A stretch of DNA of 64,000 nt from Klebsiella sp. BIGb0138 (GCF_004342285.1 NZ_SMCV01000018.1:19418-83417); one strand, 5' to 3'; counted from the stretch's first letter, positions 20,075-31,347 are shown. Numbers and translations are program-made. The notes: generated by a model from the letters alone, not told the origin.

Positions 20075-21012
20075 CGCGGCGCTTCTCCCGCATAGACGGC
20101 GGCGAGAATATCGCGGGCGCCGTTATCCAGCAGTTCTTCCGCCAGCGAGACGCCGAGGCGTTCGGCATCTTCCGCCAGGCCGCGTCGCTCGCCGTGTACT
20201 ACCTGCGAGCCGTCGGGGGCGCCAACCAGCGCGCGCAGCCACAGCTCGCCGTTGACGAGCTCGGCGTAGCTGCCGATAGGCACCTGACAGCCGCCTTCAA
20301 GCCGGGTATTCATCGCCCGCTCCGCGCGTACGCGAATGGCCGTTTCCGCATGATTCAGCGGGGCTAACAGCGCCTGGGTCCATTGATCGTCAAGACGACA
20401 TTCAATGCCGACCGCGCCCTGGCCAACGGCGGGCAGCGACTGCTCCGGCGTCAACGGCTGACGAATGCGCGCTTCGAGCCCGAGGCGTTTAAGGCCCGCG
20501 GCCGCGAGGATAATGGCGTCATACTCGCCGCTGTCGAGTTTCCCGAGACGAGTCCCCACGTTGCCGCGCAGCGAACGGATCACCAAATCCGGACGCCGGG
20601 CTGCCAGTTGGCACTGACGGCGTAAACTCGATGTGCCGACGATGCTGCCGTGCGGCAGCGCGTCGATGGAGGCGTAGTGATTGGACACGAAAGCATCGCG
20701 CGGATCTTCGCGCTCGCAAATCGTGACCAGCCCCAGTCCCGCGGGAAACTCGACCGGAACATCTTTCATGGAATGCACGGCGATATCCGCGCGGTCTTCC
20801 AGCATGGCCAGCTCTAACTCTTTGACAAACAAGCCCTTGCCACCCACTTTTGCCAGCGGGGTATCCAGGAGCACGTCGCCGCGAGTCACCATCGGCACCA
20901 GTTCGACCACCAGCCCAGGATGACAGGACTCAAGGCGTTCTTTCACATAATGCGCCTGCCATAGCGCAAGTGGGCTTTGCCGTGTGGCAATTCTCAAAAC
21001 TTTGTCTAACAT
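20071..21012 (-). CDS. hemC: Porphobilinogen deaminase (hydroxymethylbilane synthase)
   Basis: Condenses four porphobilinogen molecules into hydroxymethylbilane. It has 313 residues from ATG at 21012 ([19 protein letters not shown]), the E. coli length. The dipyrromethane-cofactor cysteine is near residue 242 in [13 protein letters not shown], and [11 protein letters not shown] and LRGNVGTRL are visible. The nine upstream in-frame codons are not family sequence. Divergent from cyaA. Confidence 0.97.
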   Translation of the reverse strand: MLDKVLRIATRQSPLALWQAHYVKERLESCHPGLVVELVPMVTRGDVLLDTPLAKVGGKGLFVKELELAMLEDRADIAVHSMKDVPVEFPAGLGLVTICEREDPRDAFVSNHYASIDALPHGSIVGTSSLRRQCQLAARRPDLVIRSLRGNVGTRLGKLDSGEYDAIILAAAGLKRLGLEARIRQPLTPEQSLPAVGQGAVGIECRLDDQWTQALLAPLNHAETAIRVRAERAMNTRLEGGCQVPIGSYAELVNGELWLRALVGAPDGSQVVHGERRGLAEDAERLGVSLAEELLDNGARDILAAVYAGEAPR

Positions 21013-21212
21013 GCTTGTTACCGTCGTTGTCGACCACAAACTATCCTAACATTGTTGCCTTATGGATGTTAGTTTTGTGGGATTAGGGGCGCGGCTCTTT
21101 CTTTATTAACGTTTGGTGCCATCCCGGTTGCCACAACCGTAGTGAGGAATTTACACGCAGTAAACGGTGCTACACTTGTATGTAGCGCATCTTTCTTTAC
21201 GGTCAATGAGCA

Positions 21213-21234
21213 AGGTGTTAGATTGATCACGTTT
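21213..21234 (+). promoter_or_regulatory. CRP-cAMP site in the cyaA promoter region
   Basis: A 22-base CRP-like site with half sites GTGTTA and ATCACG, essentially the one in E. coli cyaA P2. There, CRP-cAMP represses cyaA in a feedback loop. The match to CRP consensus is good only in the right half site. Confidence 0.75.
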
Positions 21235-21359
21235 TAAACCATTTGTCCGTCAGCAGCTCATCACAACCACACCGACGACAAATGGTGACGGTTTTTGTTG
21301 AAATACTGAAATCCTCCGTACTATTGTACGACGGGTTTTTGAACATCAGGCGATATGTC

Positions 21360-23915
21360 TTGTACCTCTATATTGAGACACTGAAACAGAGACTGGATGC
21401 CATCAACCAACTGCGCGTCGATCGCGCGCTTGCTGCCATGGGACCCGCTTTCCAGCAGGTTTACAGTCTACTGCCGACATTACTACATTATCATCACCCG
21501 TTGATGCCGGGTTACCTTGACGGTAACGTTCCCCGTGGCATTTGCCTCTACACGCCTGATGAAACCCAACGCCACTACCTTGACGAGTTAGAACTGCACC
21601 GGGGCATGCTGGCGCAGGAGCCGCCGAAAGGCGAGCTGCCGATTACCGGCGTCTACTCGATGGGCAGTACCTCCTCCGTCGGTCAAAGCTGCTCTTCCGA
21701 CCTCGATATCTGGGTTTGCCACCAGGCATGGCTCGATACCGAAGAGCGTCAGCTGCTGCAGCGTAAATGCAGCCTGCTGGAAAGCTGGGCCGCCTCGCTG
21801 GGCGTTGAAGTCAGCTTCTTCCTGATTGATGAAAACCGCTTCCGCCATAACGAAAGCGGCAGCCTGGGCGGCGAAGACTGCGGCTCAACGCAGCATATCC
21901 TGCTGCTGGATGAGTTCTACCGCACCGCCGTGCGCCTCGCCGGCAAGCGTATTCTGTGGAATATGGTGCCGTGCGAGGAAGAAGAGCACTACGACGATTA
22001 CGTCATGAGCCTGTATGCGCAAGGCGTGTTGACGCCGAACGAATGGCTGGATCTTGGCGGCCTGAGCTCGCTGTCGGCGGAAGAGTACTTCGGCGCCAGC
22101 CTGTGGCAGCTCTATAAAAGCATCGATTCGCCATATAAGGCGGTGCTGAAAACGCTGCTGCTGGAGGCTTATTCCTGGGAATATCCTAACAACCGCCTGC
22201 TGGCGAAAGACATTAAGCAGCGCCTGCATGACGGGGAAATCGTTTCGTTCGGTCTCGATCCCTACTGCATGATGCTTGAGCGCGTCACCACCTACCTGCA
22301 GGCGATTGAAGACGAGACCCGTCTCGATCTGGTCCGCCGCTGTTTCTACCTGAAAGTGTGCGAAAAACTCAGCCGCGAGCGCGCCTGCGTGGGCTGGCGT
22401 CGTGAAGTCGTGAGCCATCTGGTGCAAGGGTGGGGCTGGGATGAAAAGCGTCTGATGATGCTCGACAACCGGGCGAACTGGAAGATCGACGAAGTGCGCA
22501 AAGCGCATAACGAACTGCTTGATGCGATGATGCAGAGCTATCGCAATCTGATCCGCTTCGCGCGTCGCAACAACCTGAGTGTGTCCGCCAGTCCGCAGGA
22601 TATTGGCGTGCTGACCCGTAAGCTGTATGCGGCGTTTGAAGCGCTGCCGGGGAAAGTTACCCTGGTGAACCCGCAAATCTCCCCGGATCTGTCCGAACCG
22701 AATCTGACCTTTATCCACGTGCCGCCGGGCCGTGCCAACCGCACCGGCTGGTATGTGTATAACCGCGCGCCGGATATGGAATCGATCATCAGCCATCAGC
22801 CGCTGGAATATAACCGTTATCTTAATAAGCTGGTGGCCTGGGCCTGGTTTAACGGCCTGCTGACGTCACGTACTCGCCTGTTTATTAAGGGCAACGGCAC
22901 TGTCGATCTGGCGAAACTGCAGGAGATGGTGGCGGATGTGTCGCATCACTTCCCATTGCGCCTGCCGTCGCCGACGCCCAAAGCGCTGTATAGCCCCTGC
23001 GAAATCCGCCATCTGGCGATTATCGTCAACCTTGAATACGACCCGACCGCCGCGTTCCGCAACCAGGTGGTGCACTTTGACTTCCGTAAGCTGGATGTCT
23101 TCAGCTTTGGCGAAGAGCAGAAGTGCTTAATCGGCAGCGTCGATCTGCTGTATCGCAACTCGTGGAATGAGGTGCGCACCCTGCACTTTAACGGCGAGCA
23201 GGCGATGATCGAAGCGTTGAAAACCATCCTCGGTAAAATGCATCAGGATGCCGCGCCGCCGGACAGCGTAGAGGTGTTCTGCTATAGCCAGCATCTGCGT
23301 GGTTTGATCCGTACCCGCGTGCAGCAGATGATTTCCGAGTGCATTGAGCTGCGCCTTTCCAGCACCCGTCAGGATACCGGGCGCTTTAAAGCGCTGCGCG
23401 TTTCCGGCCAGACCTGGGGACTGTTCTTCGAGCGTCTTAACGTGTCGGTACAGAAGCTGGAGAACGCCATTGAATTCTACGGCGCGATTTCGCATAACAA
23501 GCTGCACGGCCTGTCGGTTCAGGTGGAAACCAACCATGTTAAGCTGCCGCCGGTGGTGGATGGCTTCGCCAGCGAAGGGATTATTCAGTTCTTCTTTGAA
23601 GATGCCGATAACAACGACAGCGGGTTTAACATCTATATCCTGGACGAGAGCAACCGCGCCGAGGTGTATCATCACTGTGAAGGCAGTAAAGAGGAGCTGG
23701 TGCGTGACGTGAGCCGTTTCTACTCGTCATCCCACGATCGCTTCACTTACGGCTCCAGTTTTATCAACTTCAACCTGCCGCAGTTCTACCAGATCGTCGA
23801 CGTCGATGGCCGACCTCAGGTTATTCCCTTCCGTAGCCAGGCGATCGGCGCTGCCGCCACGCCGGTGAGCCCGGATGCCGTGGGGTCACCGGTGCTGCAG
23901 CAGCACTATTCCTGA
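21360..23915 (+). CDS. cyaA: Adenylate cyclase, class I
   Basis: Makes cAMP from ATP; activity in enterobacteria is raised by phosphorylated EIIA-Glc. It has 851 residues (E. coli 848). The N-terminal catalytic region has [25 protein letters not shown], a nucleotidyltransferase-type GS-x-DxD motif; the C-terminal half is regulatory. The start is the rare codon TTG at 21360 ([13 protein letters not shown] follows), conserved with E. coli, where it keeps expression low. The frame is open upstream to 21243, but those codons are promoter sequence. Confidence 0.96.
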   Translation: MYLYIETLKQRLDAINQLRVDRALAAMGPAFQQVYSLLPTLLHYHHPLMPGYLDGNVPRGICLYTPDETQRHYLDELELHRGMLAQEPPKGELPITGVYSMGSTSSVGQSCSSDLDIWVCHQAWLDTEERQLLQRKCSLLESWAASLGVEVSFFLIDENRFRHNESGSLGGEDCGSTQHILLLDEFYRTAVRLAGKRILWNMVPCEEEEHYDDYVMSLYAQGVLTPNEWLDLGGLSSLSAEEYFGASLWQLYKSIDSPYKAVLKTLLLEAYSWEYPNNRLLAKDIKQRLHDGEIVSFGLDPYCMMLERVTTYLQAIEDETRLDLVRRCFYLKVCEKLSRERACVGWRREVVSHLVQGWGWDEKRLMMLDNRANWKIDEVRKAHNELLDAMMQSYRNLIRFARRNNLSVSASPQDIGVLTRKLYAAFEALPGKVTLVNPQISPDLSEPNLTFIHVPPGRANRTGWYVYNRAPDMESIISHQPLEYNRYLNKLVAWAWFNGLLTSRTRLFIKGNGTVDLAKLQEMVADVSHHFPLRLPSPTPKALYSPCEIRHLAIIVNLEYDPTAAFRNQVVHFDFRKLDVFSFGEEQKCLIGSVDLLYRNSWNEVRTLHFNGEQAMIEALKTILGKMHQDAAPPDSVEVFCYSQHLRGLIRTRVQQMISECIELRLSSTRQDTGRFKALRVSGQTWGLFFERLNVSVQKLENAIEFYGAISHNKLHGLSVQVETNHVKLPPVVDGFASEGIIQFFFEDADNNDSGFNIYILDESNRAEVYHHCEGSKEELVRDVSRFYSSSHDRFTYGSSFINFNLPQFYQIVDVDGRPQVIPFRSQAIGAAATPVSPDAVGSPVLQQHYS

Positions 23916-23921
23916 GCGGAA

Positions 23922-23944
23922 GCCCGGCGTGCGCTGAGCCGGGC
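23922..23944. terminator. Hairpin between convergent cyaA and cyaY
   Basis: GCCCGGC (23922-23928) pairs with GCCGGGC (23938-23944) around a 9-base loop, between the two stop codons. No strong T run on either side. Confidence 0.5.
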
Positions 23945-23951
23945 GAGCTGA

Positions 23952-24272
23952 TTAACGGAAACTGACCTCTTCACCGGCCTGATGCGTCGCCGCCTGTTCC
24001 AGCAGATCCCAGAAGGTTTCACCGCTGCGATCGCAAACCCACTCGTCACCTTTGAGATCGAAATGGTAGCCGCCTTGTTTCGTCGCCAGCCACACCTGGT
24101 GCAGCGGCTCCTGACGATTGATAATGATTTTGCTGCCGTTCTCAAAACTGAGGGTCAGCACGCCGCCGTTGATCTCACAGTCGATATCGCTATCGCCGTC
24201 CCGGTCGTCCAGACGCTCTTCGATGGTCATCCACAGGCCGTCGGCCAGGCGATGGAATTCACTGTCGTTCAT
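23952..24272 (-). CDS. cyaY: Frataxin-like iron-sulfur protein CyaY
   Basis: Bacterial frataxin that binds iron and the cysteine desulfurase IscS, regulating iron-sulfur cluster assembly. It has 106 residues from ATG at 24272 ([11 protein letters not shown]), as in E. coli. The acidic N-terminal helix ([14 protein letters not shown]) is the iron-binding surface; the beta sheet has [19 protein letters not shown]. Sixteen in-frame codons upstream are not family sequence. Confidence 0.96.
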   Translation of the reverse strand: MNDSEFHRLADGLWMTIEERLDDRDGDSDIDCEINGGVLTLSFENGSKIIINRQEPLHQVWLATKQGGYHFDLKGDEWVCDRSGETFWDLLEQAATHQAGEEVSFR

Positions 24273-24410
24273 GGTTCTACCCTGCTTTTTTGAAGATGGC
24301 GGCAGTATAGCGCGAAACAAAAGCGCGTGCAGTCGGATGCTAAACGCTTGCTTTTACGTCTTCTCCTGCGATGATAGAAAGCAGAAAGAGTGAATCACGG
24401 GCAACTATCA

Positions 24411-24614
24411 ATGAAAAACGTTTTTCCAACGCTTGCCGTTTTATTGGCGATCTTCAGCCTGACCGGCTGTGGTCTGAAGGGACCGCTTTACTTCCCTCCG
24501 GCAGAAAAGACGGCGGCTCCGCCGACCAAACCGGTCGATAGCGGTATCCAGAGCTCGACGCCAGATCGTAACGATCGCGGTGATAGCGGTGGCCCGACCC
24601 AGGTAGACTATTGA
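24411..24614 (+). CDS. lptM: LPS-assembly-associated lipoprotein LptM (YifL)
   Basis: A 67-residue lipoprotein. The signal peptide ends in the lipobox LTGC, with the lipidated cysteine at residue 20, followed by GLKGPLYFPP. The rest is polar and disordered. E. coli LptM (YifL) helps oxidative maturation of LptD in the outer membrane translocon. Start at 24411 (MKNVF), equal in length to E. coli. Confidence 0.94.
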   Translation: MKNVFPTLAVLLAIFSLTGCGLKGPLYFPPAEKTAAPPTKPVDSGIQSSTPDRNDRGDSGGPTQVDY

Positions 24615-24649
24615 CGATAACTTTCTGTTCCGCGCAACTGGAGTAGATA

Positions 24650-25474
24650 ATGCAGTTCTCTAAAATGCATGGCCTTGGCAACGACTTTATGGTCGTTGAC
24701 GCGGTAACGCAGAATGTTTTTTTCTCACCGGAGCTGATTCGCCGCCTGGCGGATCGGCATCTTGGCGTAGGCTTCGATCAGCTGCTGATTGTGGAGCCGC
24801 CGTACGATCCGGACCTGGACTTCCATTATCGCATCTTCAACGCCGACGGCAGCGAAGTCTCGCAGTGCGGTAACGGCGCACGCTGCTTCGCCCGTTTTGT
24901 CCGTTTGAAAGGCCTGACCAATAAACGTGATATCCGTGTGAGCACGGCGAACGGTCGTATGGTATTAAGCGTAACGGAAGACGATCTGGTGCGCGTCAAT
25001 ATGGGCGAGCCGAACTTCGAGCCGTCGCAGGTGCCTTTCCGCGCCAACAAAGCGGAAAAGACCTATATTATGCGCGCCGCTGAACAGACAGTATTGTGCG
25101 GTGTGGTGTCGATGGGGAACCCACACTGCGTCATTCAGGTCGAGGATGTGGAAACCGCGGCGGTGGAAACGCTTGGCCCGGTGATGGAAAGCCACGAACG
25201 CTTCCCGGAACGCGCCAACATCGGCTTTATGCAGGTGGTCGAGCGTCATCACATTCGCCTCCGCGTTTATGAACGCGGCGCGGGCGAAACGCAGGCCTGC
25301 GGCAGCGGGGCCTGTGCGGCGGTTGCGGTGGGGATCCAACAGGGGTTGCTGGCCGAAGAAGTACGCGTGGAATTACCAGGCGGGCGTCTTGATATCGCCT
25401 GGAAAGGACCGGGCCAACCGTTGTTTATGACTGGCCCGGCGGCACATGTCTACGACGGATTTATTCACTTATGA
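24650..25474 (+). CDS. dapF: Diaminopimelate epimerase
   Basis: Converts LL-diaminopimelate to meso-DAP for peptidoglycan and lysine. It has 274 residues, as in E. coli. The two catalytic cysteines are at about 73 (CGNGARC) and 217 (ACGSGACA). The stop overlaps the yigA start (ATGA). Confidence 0.98.
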   Translation: MQFSKMHGLGNDFMVVDAVTQNVFFSPELIRRLADRHLGVGFDQLLIVEPPYDPDLDFHYRIFNADGSEVSQCGNGARCFARFVRLKGLTNKRDIRVSTANGRMVLSVTEDDLVRVNMGEPNFEPSQVPFRANKAEKTYIMRAAEQTVLCGVVSMGNPHCVIQVEDVETAAVETLGPVMESHERFPERANIGFMQVVERHHIRLRVYERGAGETQACGSGACAAVAVGIQQGLLAEEVRVELPGGRLDIAWKGPGQPLFMTGPAAHVYDGFIHL

Positions 25475-26178
25475 AACAAGTCGGGGAAGAACAGCAGGAA
25501 ATCACCGGCGCGCTGAACGACCGCGCGGTGGTGGACTATCTGTTGCAACATCCTGAATTCTTTATTCGTAATGCGGCATTAGTGGAGCACATGCGGGTTC
25601 CGCATCCGGTGCGCGGCTCTATTTCGCTGGTGGAATGGCACATGGTGCGGGCGCGTAACCATATCAACGTGCTGGAAGAGAACATGATGCTGTTGATGGA
25701 ACAGGCGACCGCCAATGAAAGCCTGTTCCAGCGCCTGCTTCATCTGCAGACGCGGCTGGCGGCGGCGGAAAGCCTCGATGAGATGCTCAATCGCTTTCAC
25801 CGCTGGGCGCGTGAGATCGGCCTGGCGGGGGCGACGGTGCGTCTGTTCCCTGACAGCTGGCGGCTCGGCGCGCCATCAAAGTTCACCCACCTGGCGCTGA
25901 CCCGGCAGGCGTTTGAACCTATCCGCATTCAACGCCTTGGCCAGGAGCGCCACTATCTCGGGCCGCTAAACGGGCCTGAACTGCTGGTGATGCTGCCGGA
26001 AGCGAAAGCCATCGGCTCGGTGGCGATGTCGCTGCTGGGCGGCGATGACGCCCCTGGCGTGATGCTCTTCACCAGCCGCGATGCTCAGCATTACCAGCCA
26101 GGGCAGGGAACGCAGCTGCTCCAGGAGATTGCGTTAATGCTGCCTGGTCTGTTGGAGCGCTGGGTTGAACGCGCATGA
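25471..26178 (+). CDS. yigA: DUF484 protein YigA
   Basis: A 235-residue protein of the DUF484 family, as in E. coli. It has a helical N-terminus (residues about 20-90) followed by a GAF-like region. Its function is unknown. It is locked between dapF and xerC by four-base overlaps at both ends. Confidence 0.92.
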   Translation: MKQVGEEQQEITGALNDRAVVDYLLQHPEFFIRNAALVEHMRVPHPVRGSISLVEWHMVRARNHINVLEENMMLLMEQATANESLFQRLLHLQTRLAAAESLDEMLNRFHRWAREIGLAGATVRLFPDSWRLGAPSKFTHLALTRQAFEPIRIQRLGQERHYLGPLNGPELLVMLPEAKAIGSVAMSLLGGDDAPGVMLFTSRDAQHYQPGQGTQLLQEIALMLPGLLERWVERA

Positions 26179-27077
26179 CCGACTCTCCCTTATTCACCGC
26201 CGTCGCCCGTTTCCTGCGCTATCTGGGCGTGGAGCGTCAGCTGAGCCCGATTACGCTGCTGAACTACCGCCGTCAGCTGGATGCGCTCATTGCGCTTGCT
26301 GAGCTGGCCGGGCTTAAAAACTGGCAGCAGTGCGATGCCGCTCAGGTCCGTGGCCTGGCGGTGCGTAGCCGGAAGCAGGGGCTGGGGCCGGCAAGTCTGG
26401 CACTGCGCCTTTCCGCACTCCGCAGCTTCTTTGACTGGCTGGTGGCGCAGGGCGAGCTGACGGCCAACCCGGCAAAAGGTATCTCCGCGCCTAAAATCCC
26501 CCGTCACTTACCGAAAAATATCGACGTCGATGACGTGAACCGGCTATTGGATATCGATCTTAACGATCCGCTGGCGGTGCGCGATCGCGCGATGCTGGAA
26601 GTGATGTACGGCGCGGGTTTGCGTCTCTCTGAGCTGGTCAACCTCGATATTAAACACCTTGATAGGGAGTCGGGCGAGGTGTGGGTGATGGGGAAAGGGA
26701 GTAAAGAGCGTCGTCTGCCGATAGGGCGCAGCGCGGTGGCGTGGATTGAACACTGGTTGGATCTCCGTGGGCTGTTCGCGGCCGATGACGACGCGCTGTT
26801 CTTATCAAAACTGGGTAAACGTATTTCTGCGCGTAACGTGCAAAAACGTTTTGCCGAATGGGGTATTAAGCAGGGGCTGAACAGCCACGTGCATCCGCAT
26901 AAGCTGCGCCACTCCTTTGCCACCCATATGCTGGAGTCGAGCGGCGATCTGCGCGGCGTGCAGGAACTGCTGGGTCATGCCAACCTCTCGACCACCCAAA
27001 TCTATACCCATCTTGATTTTCAACACCTTGCCTCGGTGTATGATGCGGCGCATCCGCGCGCCAAACGGGGGAAATAA
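26175..27077 (+). CDS. xerC: Tyrosine recombinase XerC
   Basis: With XerD it resolves chromosome dimers at dif, and plasmid multimers. It has 300 residues (E. coli 298). The N-terminal SAM-like DNA-binding domain is followed by the catalytic domain: Arg in GLRLSELV (about 150), Lys in KGSKERRLP (about 174), HKLRH (about 242-246), GHANLSTT (His about 268) and the nucleophile Tyr in IYTH (about 277). Overlaps yigA and yigB. Confidence 0.97.
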   Translation: MTDSPLFTAVARFLRYLGVERQLSPITLLNYRRQLDALIALAELAGLKNWQQCDAAQVRGLAVRSRKQGLGPASLALRLSALRSFFDWLVAQGELTANPAKGISAPKIPRHLPKNIDVDDVNRLLDIDLNDPLAVRDRAMLEVMYGAGLRLSELVNLDIKHLDRESGEVWVMGKGSKERRLPIGRSAVAWIEHWLDLRGLFAADDDALFLSKLGKRISARNVQKRFAEWGIKQGLNSHVHPHKLRHSFATHMLESSGDLRGVQELLGHANLSTTQIYTHLDFQHLASVYDAAHPRAKRGK

Positions 27078-27793
27078 TGCGTTTTTACCGACCTCTGGGC
27101 CAGATTTCAGCACTGACGTTTGACCTGGACGATACCCTTTATGACAACCGCCCGGTGATCGACCGGACGCTGCATGAGTCGCTGACCTTCGTGCGTCGCT
27201 ACCACCCGTCACTGAGTCAATTTGATGCGAACGAGCTGCAGCGGCTGCGTCAGACGCTGCTCGAGACAGAACCGGAGATTTACCACGACGTCACCGAGTG
27301 GCGCCGCCGCGCGCTGGTGCTGGGGATGACGAACGCCGGGCTATCCAGCGAGCAGGCCGCTGCCGGCGCGGATGCGGCGATGGAGAACTTTGCCCACTGG
27401 CGCAGTTTGATCGATGTGCCGCAGGAAACCCACGATACGCTGGCGGCGCTGGCGGAAAAATGGCCGCTGGTGGCGGTGACCAACGGCAACGCTCAGCCGG
27501 AGCTGTTTGGTCTGAGCGACTATTTCCGTTTTGTCCTGCGCGCCGGTCCGGACGGGCGGGCTAAACCTTTTGCCGATATGTATCATCTGGCGGCGGAGCG
27601 CCTCGAGCTGCCGCTGGGCCAGATCCTTCACGTGGGGGATGACCTGACCACCGACGTGGCGGGCGCTATCCGCTGCGGTATGCAGGCCTGCTGGATCAAG
27701 CCGCAGGGCGCCGATCTGATGCGCGCCGCCGACAGCCGCCTGCTGCCGCACATTGAAATTTCACGGTTGGCATCTCTGACCTCGCTGATATAA
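27077..27793 (+). CDS. yigB: HAD-family FMN phosphatase YigB
   Basis: HAD-like hydrolase; the E. coli protein dephosphorylates FMN to riboflavin and has activity on other small phosphates. It has 238 residues, the E. coli length. Motif I is FDLDDTLYD (about 15-23), motif II VAVTNGN, and motif [11 protein letters not shown]. The start shares a base with the xerC stop (TAATG). Confidence 0.95.
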   Translation: MRFYRPLGQISALTFDLDDTLYDNRPVIDRTLHESLTFVRRYHPSLSQFDANELQRLRQTLLETEPEIYHDVTEWRRRALVLGMTNAGLSSEQAAAGADAAMENFAHWRSLIDVPQETHDTLAALAEKWPLVAVTNGNAQPELFGLSDYFRFVLRAGPDGRAKPFADMYHLAAERLELPLGQILHVGDDLTTDVAGAIRCGMQACWIKPQGADLMRAADSRLLPHIEISRLASLTSLI

Positions 27794-27805
27794 TCACCAC
27801 TAGTT

Positions 27806-27821
27806 CTGTATATATTAACAG
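27806..27821 (+). promoter_or_regulatory. LexA box of uvrD
   Basis: CTGTATATATTAACAG, a 16-base SOS box with exact CTGT and ACAG ends, lies 51 bases before the uvrD start. E. coli uvrD is LexA-regulated from the same place. Confidence 0.9.
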
Positions 27822-27823
27822 TA

Positions 27824-27851
27824 TGCCCGGTAGACGCAGCGTTGCCGGGCA
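27824..27851 (+). promoter_or_regulatory. Hairpin in the uvrD leader, possible attenuator
   Basis: TGCCCGG (27824-27830) pairs with CCGGGCA (27845-27851) around a 14-base loop, between the LexA box and the start codon. Attenuation in the E. coli uvrD leader has been described. No U run follows here, so function is an inference. Confidence 0.4.
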
Positions 27852-27871
27852 GCTCATTTCCGGCGGTGCCA

Positions 27872-30034
27872 ATGGACGTTTCTTACCTGCTCGACAGCCT
27901 CAATGACAAACAGCGCGAAGCCGTAGCCGCCTCGCGTACCAATATGCTGGTTCTGGCTGGTGCGGGCAGCGGTAAGACACGCGTGCTGGTGCATCGTATC
28001 GCGTGGCTGCTGAGCGTGGAAAACTGCTCGCCGTATTCCATCATGGCGGTGACTTTTACCAACAAAGCGGCGGCGGAGATGCGCCATCGTATCGGCCAAC
28101 TGATGGGGACGACCCAGGGCGGCATGTGGGTCGGCACCTTCCACGGTCTGGCCCACCGCCTGCTGCGGGCTCACCATCTGGATGCCAACCTGCCGCAGGA
28201 TTTTCAGATCCTCGATAGTGAAGACCAGCTGCGTCTGCTGAAGCGCCTGATTAAAGCAATGAATCTCGACGAGAAGCAGTGGCCGCCGCGTCAGGCGATG
28301 TGGTACATCAACAGCCAGAAAGACGAAGGGCTGCGTCCGCATCATATTCAGAGCTACGGCAACCCGGTGGAACAAACCTGGCAGAAGGTCTATCAGGCCT
28401 ATCAGGAAGCCTGCGATCGCGCAGGGCTGGTAGACTTTGCCGAGCTGCTGCTGCGGGCGCACGAGCTGTGGCTCAACAAACCGCATATTCTTCAGCACTA
28501 TCGTGAACGCTTCACCAATATCCTGGTGGACGAGTTCCAGGATACCAACAACATTCAGTACGCGTGGATCCGCCTGCTGGCGGGCGATAGCGGCAAAGTG
28601 ATGATCGTGGGGGATGATGACCAGTCGATCTACGGCTGGCGCGGCGCCCAGGTCGAAAACATCCAGCGTTTTCTCACCGATTTTCCCGGCGCGCAGACCA
28701 TCCGTCTGGAACAGAACTACCGTTCGACCAGCAATATCCTGAGCGCCGCCAACGCCCTGATTGAAAACAACAGCGGGCGTCTGGGTAAGAAACTGTGGAC
28801 TGACGGCGCCGACGGCGAGCCGATCTCCCTCTACTGCGCCTTCAACGATCTGGATGAAGCGCGTTTTGTCGTCAACCGGATTAAAACCTGGCAGGAGAAC
28901 GGTGGCGCGCTGGAGCAGTGCGCCATTCTCTATCGCAGCAACGCCCAGTCGCGCGTGCTGGAAGAGGCGCTGCTGCAGGCCAGCATGCCGTACCGTATTT
29001 ACGGCGGGATGCGCTTCTTTGAACGTCAGGAAATCAAAGATGCGCTTTCGTATCTGCGTCTGATTGCCAACCGTAACGATGATGCCGCCTTTGAGCGGGT
29101 GGTGAATACCCCGACCCGCGGCATTGGCGACCGTACCCTTGACGTGGTGCGGCAAACCTCGCGCGATCGCCAGCTGACCCTCTGGCAGGCGTGCCGCGAG
29201 CTGCTGAAGGATAAAGTCCTGGCCGGCCGCGCCGCCAGCGCCCTGCAGCGCTTTATGGAGCTGATTGACGCCCTGGCGCAGGAGACGGCGGATATGCCGC
29301 TGCATGTCCAGACCGACCGGGTGATTAAAGATTCCGGCCTGCGCATGATGTACGAGCAGGAAAAGGGCGAAAAAGGCCAGACGCGAATCGAAAACTTAGA
29401 GGAACTGGTCACCGCTACGCGCCAGTTCAGCTACAACGATGAAGATGAAGATTTAATGCCGCTGCAGGCCTTCCTTTCTCATGCCGCGCTGGAAGCGGGG
29501 GAAGGGCAGGCGGATACCTGGCAGGATGCGGTGCAGCTGATGACCCTGCACTCGGCGAAAGGCCTTGAGTTCCCGCAGGTGTTTATCGTCGGCGTGGAAG
29601 AGGGGATGTTCCCGAGCCAGATGGCGCTGGATGAAGGCGGCCGTCTGGAAGAGGAGCGTCGTCTGGCTTACGTTGGCGTGACGCGGGCGATGCAGAAGTT
29701 GACCCTGACCTATGCGGAAACCCGCCGCCTGTATGGCAAAGAGGTTTACCATCGCCCGTCGCGCTTTATCGGCGAGCTGCCGGAAGCCTGCGTGGAAGAG
29801 GTGCGCCTGCGCGCGACGGTGAGCCGTCCGGTCAGCCATCAGCGGATGGGCGCGCCGATGGCGGAGAACGACACCGGCTACAAGCTGGGTCAGCGCGTGC
29901 GCCATCCTAAATTCGGCGAAGGCACCATCGTGAATCTGGAAGGTAGCGGCGAGCACAGCCGTTTGCAGGTCGCCTTCCAGGGGCAGGGCATCAAATGGCT
30001 GGTGGCGGCCTATGCGCGGCTGGAAACAGTGTAA
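27872..30034 (+). CDS. uvrD: DNA helicase II
   Basis: SF1A 3'-5' DNA helicase acting in nucleotide excision repair, mismatch repair and removal of RecA filaments. It has 720 residues, as in E. coli. Walker A is GAGSGKTRVL at about 30-39, motif II ILVDEFQDTN, motif III VGDDDQSIYGWRGA, and motif VI VGVTRAMQ. The C-terminal Tudor-like domain (GQRVRHPKFGEGTIV) is present. Start at 27872 (MDVSYLLD); ten upstream in-frame codons belong to the leader. Confidence 0.98.
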   Translation: MDVSYLLDSLNDKQREAVAASRTNMLVLAGAGSGKTRVLVHRIAWLLSVENCSPYSIMAVTFTNKAAAEMRHRIGQLMGTTQGGMWVGTFHGLAHRLLRAHHLDANLPQDFQILDSEDQLRLLKRLIKAMNLDEKQWPPRQAMWYINSQKDEGLRPHHIQSYGNPVEQTWQKVYQAYQEACDRAGLVDFAELLLRAHELWLNKPHILQHYRERFTNILVDEFQDTNNIQYAWIRLLAGDSGKVMIVGDDDQSIYGWRGAQVENIQRFLTDFPGAQTIRLEQNYRSTSNILSAANALIENNSGRLGKKLWTDGADGEPISLYCAFNDLDEARFVVNRIKTWQENGGALEQCAILYRSNAQSRVLEEALLQASMPYRIYGGMRFFERQEIKDALSYLRLIANRNDDAAFERVVNTPTRGIGDRTLDVVRQTSRDRQLTLWQACRELLKDKVLAGRAASALQRFMELIDALAQETADMPLHVQTDRVIKDSGLRMMYEQEKGEKGQTRIENLEELVTATRQFSYNDEDEDLMPLQAFLSHAALEAGEGQADTWQDAVQLMTLHSAKGLEFPQVFIVGVEEGMFPSQMALDEGGRLEEERRLAYVGVTRAMQKLTLTYAETRRLYGKEVYHRPSRFIGELPEACVEEVRLRATVSRPVSHQRMGAPMAENDTGYKLGQRVRHPKFGEGTIVNLEGSGEHSRLQVAFQGQGIKWLVAAYARLETV

Positions 30035-30081
30035 CAGTAAGAAAAGTATCGTTTTTTTGTAATAATCTGCTAGCCTTATAT

Positions 30082-30108
30082 GCTAAAGGGCAGGATTTGC
30101 TCTTTAGC
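30082..30108 (+). terminator. Possible terminator hairpin after uvrD
   Basis: GCTAAAGGGC (30082-30091) pairs with GCTCTTTAGC (30099-30108), ten pairs including one G-U, with a 7-base loop. Only a weak T-rich tail follows. Confidence 0.45.
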
Positions 30109-30251
30109 GTTCTGTTGCGTGTTGACGCCGTTTTTGCGCTGGCGTAACATGCGCGCACGATTACGCTAAGAGGACATTCGCCTTGGACACACCCAGTAGA
30201 TGCTGGCTCAACTTCCTGTCCGTCAGGAACAACTCCTAAGGCTATCCTCTT

Positions 30252-30302
30252 ATGCTGATAGCCTTAGCGGTTGTCAGCGACCCTTCATACCCGTCGCTCT
30301 GA
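30252..30302 (+). CDS. Candidate corA leader ORF (CorL-like)
   Basis: A 16-residue frame (MLIALAVVSDPSYPSL) ends 85 bases before corA. Its start lies in the loop of the hairpin AAGGCTATC/GATAGCCTT (30238-30246 with 30257-30265). Salmonella corA has a short translated leader frame, corL, that couples translation to Rho-dependent termination. Position and size agree with such a leader. An alternative overlapping frame, 30200-30313 (37 residues), cannot be excluded. Confidence 0.45.
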   Translation: MLIALAVVSDPSYPSL

Positions 30303-30387
30303 GTCAGGCTTAATGGTCTGAAACCCAAGTTGTTTCTGTGTGCCCTCCGAACTGTCCGATAATTTTTTTGCATTGGGAGTCCCGGTC

Positions 30388-31338
30388 ATGCTGAGCGCAT
30401 TTCAACTGGAAAATAATCGTTTAACACGCCTGGAAGCTGATGAGATCAAACATCTCGCCAGTTCGGTGTGGGTCGATCTGGTCGAGCCCGACGACGAAGA
30501 ACGAAGCCGCGTGCAGACGGAATTGGGTCAGAACCTGGCAACGCGCCCGGAACTGGAAGATATCGAAGCATCGGCGCGTTTCTTCGAAGATGAAGACGGT
30601 TTACACATCCACTCTTTTTTCTTTTTTGAAGACGCAGAGGATCACGCCGGTAACTCCACCGTGGCGTTCACCATTCGCGAAGGGCGTCTGTTTACCCTGC
30701 GCGAGCGCGAATTACCCGCTTTCCGCCTGTACCGCATGCGCGTGCGCAACCAGCTGATGGTGGATGGCAACGCCTATGAGCTGCTGCTCGATCTGTTCGA
30801 AACCAAAATCGAACAGCTGGCGGATGAAATTGAAAATATCTATAGCGACCTCGAGAAACTCAGCCGCGTCATTATGGAAGGCCGCCAGGGCGACGAGTAC
30901 GATGACGCCCTCTCGACGCTTGCCGAACAGGAAGATATCGGCTGGAAGGTCCGTCTGTGTCTGATGGATACCCAGCGCGCCCTGAACTTCCTGGTGCGAA
31001 AGGCGCGTTTGCCCGCGGGCCAGCTGGAGCAGGCGCGTGAGATCCTGCGGGATATCGAATCCCTGCTGCCGCACAACGAATCGCTGTTCCAGAAGGTAAA
31101 CTTCCTGATGCAGGCGGCGATGGGTTTTATCAATATCGAGCAGAACCGCATCATCAAGATCTTCTCGGTGGTCTCCGTGGTCTTCCTGCCGCCCACCCTG
31201 GTGGCCTCCAGCTACGGGATGAACTTCGAGTTTATGCCTGAGCTGCACTGGAGCTTTGGCTATCCGGGCGCCATCGTCTTTATGATGCTCGCCGGCCTGG
31301 CGCCGTATCTCTACTTTAAGCGTAAAAACTGGCTGTAG
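30388..31338 (+). CDS. corA: Magnesium/cobalt/nickel transporter CorA
   Basis: Pentameric inner-membrane channel for Mg2+, Co2+ and Ni2+. It has 316 residues, as in E. coli. A large acidic cytosolic domain is followed by a long stalk helix and two C-terminal membrane helices. The signature YGMNF (GMN near 280) and MPEL loop lie between them, and the basic C-terminus KRKNWL is conserved. Start at 30388 ([10 protein letters not shown]). The 353-base leader suggests post-initiation control. Confidence 0.97.
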   Translation: MLSAFQLENNRLTRLEADEIKHLASSVWVDLVEPDDEERSRVQTELGQNLATRPELEDIEASARFFEDEDGLHIHSFFFFEDAEDHAGNSTVAFTIREGRLFTLRERELPAFRLYRMRVRNQLMVDGNAYELLLDLFETKIEQLADEIENIYSDLEKLSRVIMEGRQGDEYDDALSTLAEQEDIGWKVRLCLMDTQRALNFLVRKARLPAGQLEQAREILRDIESLLPHNESLFQKVNFLMQAAMGFINIEQNRIIKIFSVVSVVFLPPTLVASSYGMNFEFMPELHWSFGYPGAIVFMMLAGLAPYLYFKRKNWL

Positions 31339-31347
31339 GGGATAGGC

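Noticed and set aside
27854..29305. 483-codon minus-strand frame over uvrD
   Set aside because: Mirror of the uvrD codon pattern, no start-site signals, and the uvrD frame is fully conserved.
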